Notes under the pieces: generated by a model
Told to the model about the DNA's origin: nothing
The model's database searches: none
Seen by the model: only the letters and a program-made list of their open reading frames with translations
Position numbers and translations under genes: made by a program
Part shown: positions 63,118 to 64,000 of the stretch, piece after piece
How the letters are laid out: every line of letters starts with the position of its first letter
How positions within the stretch are numbered: the stretch's first letter is position 1
Assembly (NCBI RefSeq): GCF_918797505.1
Contig: NC_092794.1
Coordinates: forward strand, 72,019,345 to 72,083,344
Source of the DNA: Bemisia tabaci
Lineage: Eukaryota > Arthropoda > Insecta > Hemiptera > Aleyrodidae
Direction: 5' to 3'
DNA length: 64,000 bases

Positions 63118-64000
63118 TTAGTGGATGTAATCTGCTTCGCGAAGCTCTTCGACGATACTCAGAATTTCACGATCGTGATCGGTGTGACCAGCTTGTTTCG
63201 AAGCTACAAGTAAAACGAGACGTTGGACCAATTCGTTCGGATCGTCCCAATAGACGAGTTCCCGTTTCGCACGGTGAATTTTGATACCGGAGCCTTTCTT
63301 CAGTTTTTTACGCGATGACTTCCTCGTTGATCTCGGAGTAGATGTAGCGAACAAAGGTTTGATGAGATCGCGGTATTTTTGACTGCGGTTCGAGTTGGGT
63401 CTACCGTGTGGATGGTGATTCCTCCAATGCGCATTGGTGAGCGTAACTACTCGTTGGAAATTAGCACGATCATCTGCTGTGTAATTACGCGGATGTTTCT
63501 TGAAAATGAGCTCCAAGAACCCGGGTGTCGGTTCGAACACCTCATCGCCACCGTCCAAGATTAGTCGTCCGTCCGAATCGAAACTTATGGTTCGGTTTCC
63601 GATAAGATAGTTTCCGTTGATCGCTTTCCGCACACCATACGTGGTATCGGATTGTTTCGGTTGTTTCTCCAGATCGTCCAAGTAGAACTGTACGTGCGGG
63701 GCAGTGATTGTGTTTCGAGAATCGACGTCATCGTCTTCAGTGCGACTCGTTGTTTGTTCTTTACCCGTTGCATCTTGGAACGATTCATCATCGTCATCAT
63801 CATCATCATCCTCCTTTGAATCGTCATCATCATCATCGTTGTTTATATTTTTCGGTGATCCGAACGAAGCAAATAAACTATCAACAAACGTTGTTCCATC
63901 TTTCGTTTCCGATTTTGAAGCTTCGATCTTGGTTTTCTTTTCCTGAGGAGCAGCGACAAGTGCGGGAGTTGACGACGACGACGACACAGTTTTCTGCAAC
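63118..64000 (-). CDS. Polinton 2 X protein, partial (runs off the window)
   Basis: C-terminal 293 residues of the X protein; the N-terminus lies beyond 64000. The poly-Asp tract is longer than in Polinton 1, and a few residues differ (F..IFKKHP against IFMKHP). The rest is the same. Confidence 0.88.
   Translation of the reverse strand, partial: LQKTVSSSSSTPALVAAPQEKKTKIEASKSETKDGTTFVDSLFASFGSPKNINNDDDDDDSKEDDDDDDDDESFQDATGKEQTTSRTEDDDVDSRNTITAPHVQFYLDDLEKQPKQSDTTYGVRKAINGNYLIGNRTISFDSDGRLILDGGDEVFEPTPGFLELIFKKHPRNYTADDRANFQRVVTLTNAHWRNHHPHGRPNSNRSQKYRDLIKPLFATSTPRSTRKSSRKKLKKGSGIKIHRAKRELVYWDDPNELVQRLVLLVASKQAGHTDHDREILSIVEELREADYIH

Overview
The window looks like insect genomic DNA made almost entirely of mobile elements. 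It is AT-rich, with short spliced exons, tRNA-like SINE sequence, Ty1/copia and Ty3/gypsy retroelements, many foldback or MITE elements, and two Polinton (Maverick) elements. A hemipteran host would fit, but I cannot prove the species. No bacterial or CRISPR feature is present. Two 500-N assembly gaps (2407-2906 and 55907-56406) cut through a polymerase gene and a gag gene.

Layout. 1-2406: non-coding repeats. About 2908-34905: Polinton 1. Its order is PolB (+), two small accessory genes (+), then a minus-strand cluster of PLA2/core protein, adenain-like protease, minor capsid and major capsid. After a 19.5-kb interruption come the packaging ATPase, the X gene, a tandem Y1/Y2 pair and the integrase (all +), then a 19-bp minisatellite and the terminal inverted repeat (TIR), ending at 34905. 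34906-39390: a truncated Ty3/gypsy element on the minus strand. 39391-54740: gene-poor DNA with foldbacks, MITEs, tandem duplications and one probable two-exon gene. 54745-55906: 5' end of a Ty1/copia element. 58505-60758: an hAT-like MITE and a foldback. 60759-64000: the integrase end of Polinton 2, nearly identical to Polinton 1 and in the opposite orientation.

The main discovery is at 11084-30566. This block has Polinton-like termini (AGTAGGG...CCCTACT) and sits between exact 6-bp duplications TACCCG. It carries no Polinton gene. Removing two later, recognisable insertions (19058-19927 with one target copy, and 20368-23995) leaves one near-perfect palindrome of about 15 kb: arms of about 7.3-7.6 kb around an 81-bp spacer. 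The three apparent symmetry centres (18451.5, 18886.5, 20700.5) collapse to one once those insertions are subtracted, so the history can be read as insertion events. The insertion splits a PLA2-type gene between its calcium loop (5' part, 30573-30732) and its catalytic HD motif (3' part, 10500-11083). The two parts together total 744 nt, a whole number of codons. A giant hairpin-capable derivative with Polinton ends and a Polinton-size target duplication suggests a non-autonomous, defective-genome-like passenger mobilised by the Polinton integrase; the mechanism is inference.

How the genes work together (known for the family): the integrase inserts the element with a 6-bp duplication, protein-primed PolB copies it, and the double and single jelly-roll capsid proteins, maturation protease and A32-like ATPase would build and fill a virion. 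Polinton 1 is broken in the PLA2 gene, and its PolB start and left terminus are hidden by the gap, so its activity cannot be judged from this window.
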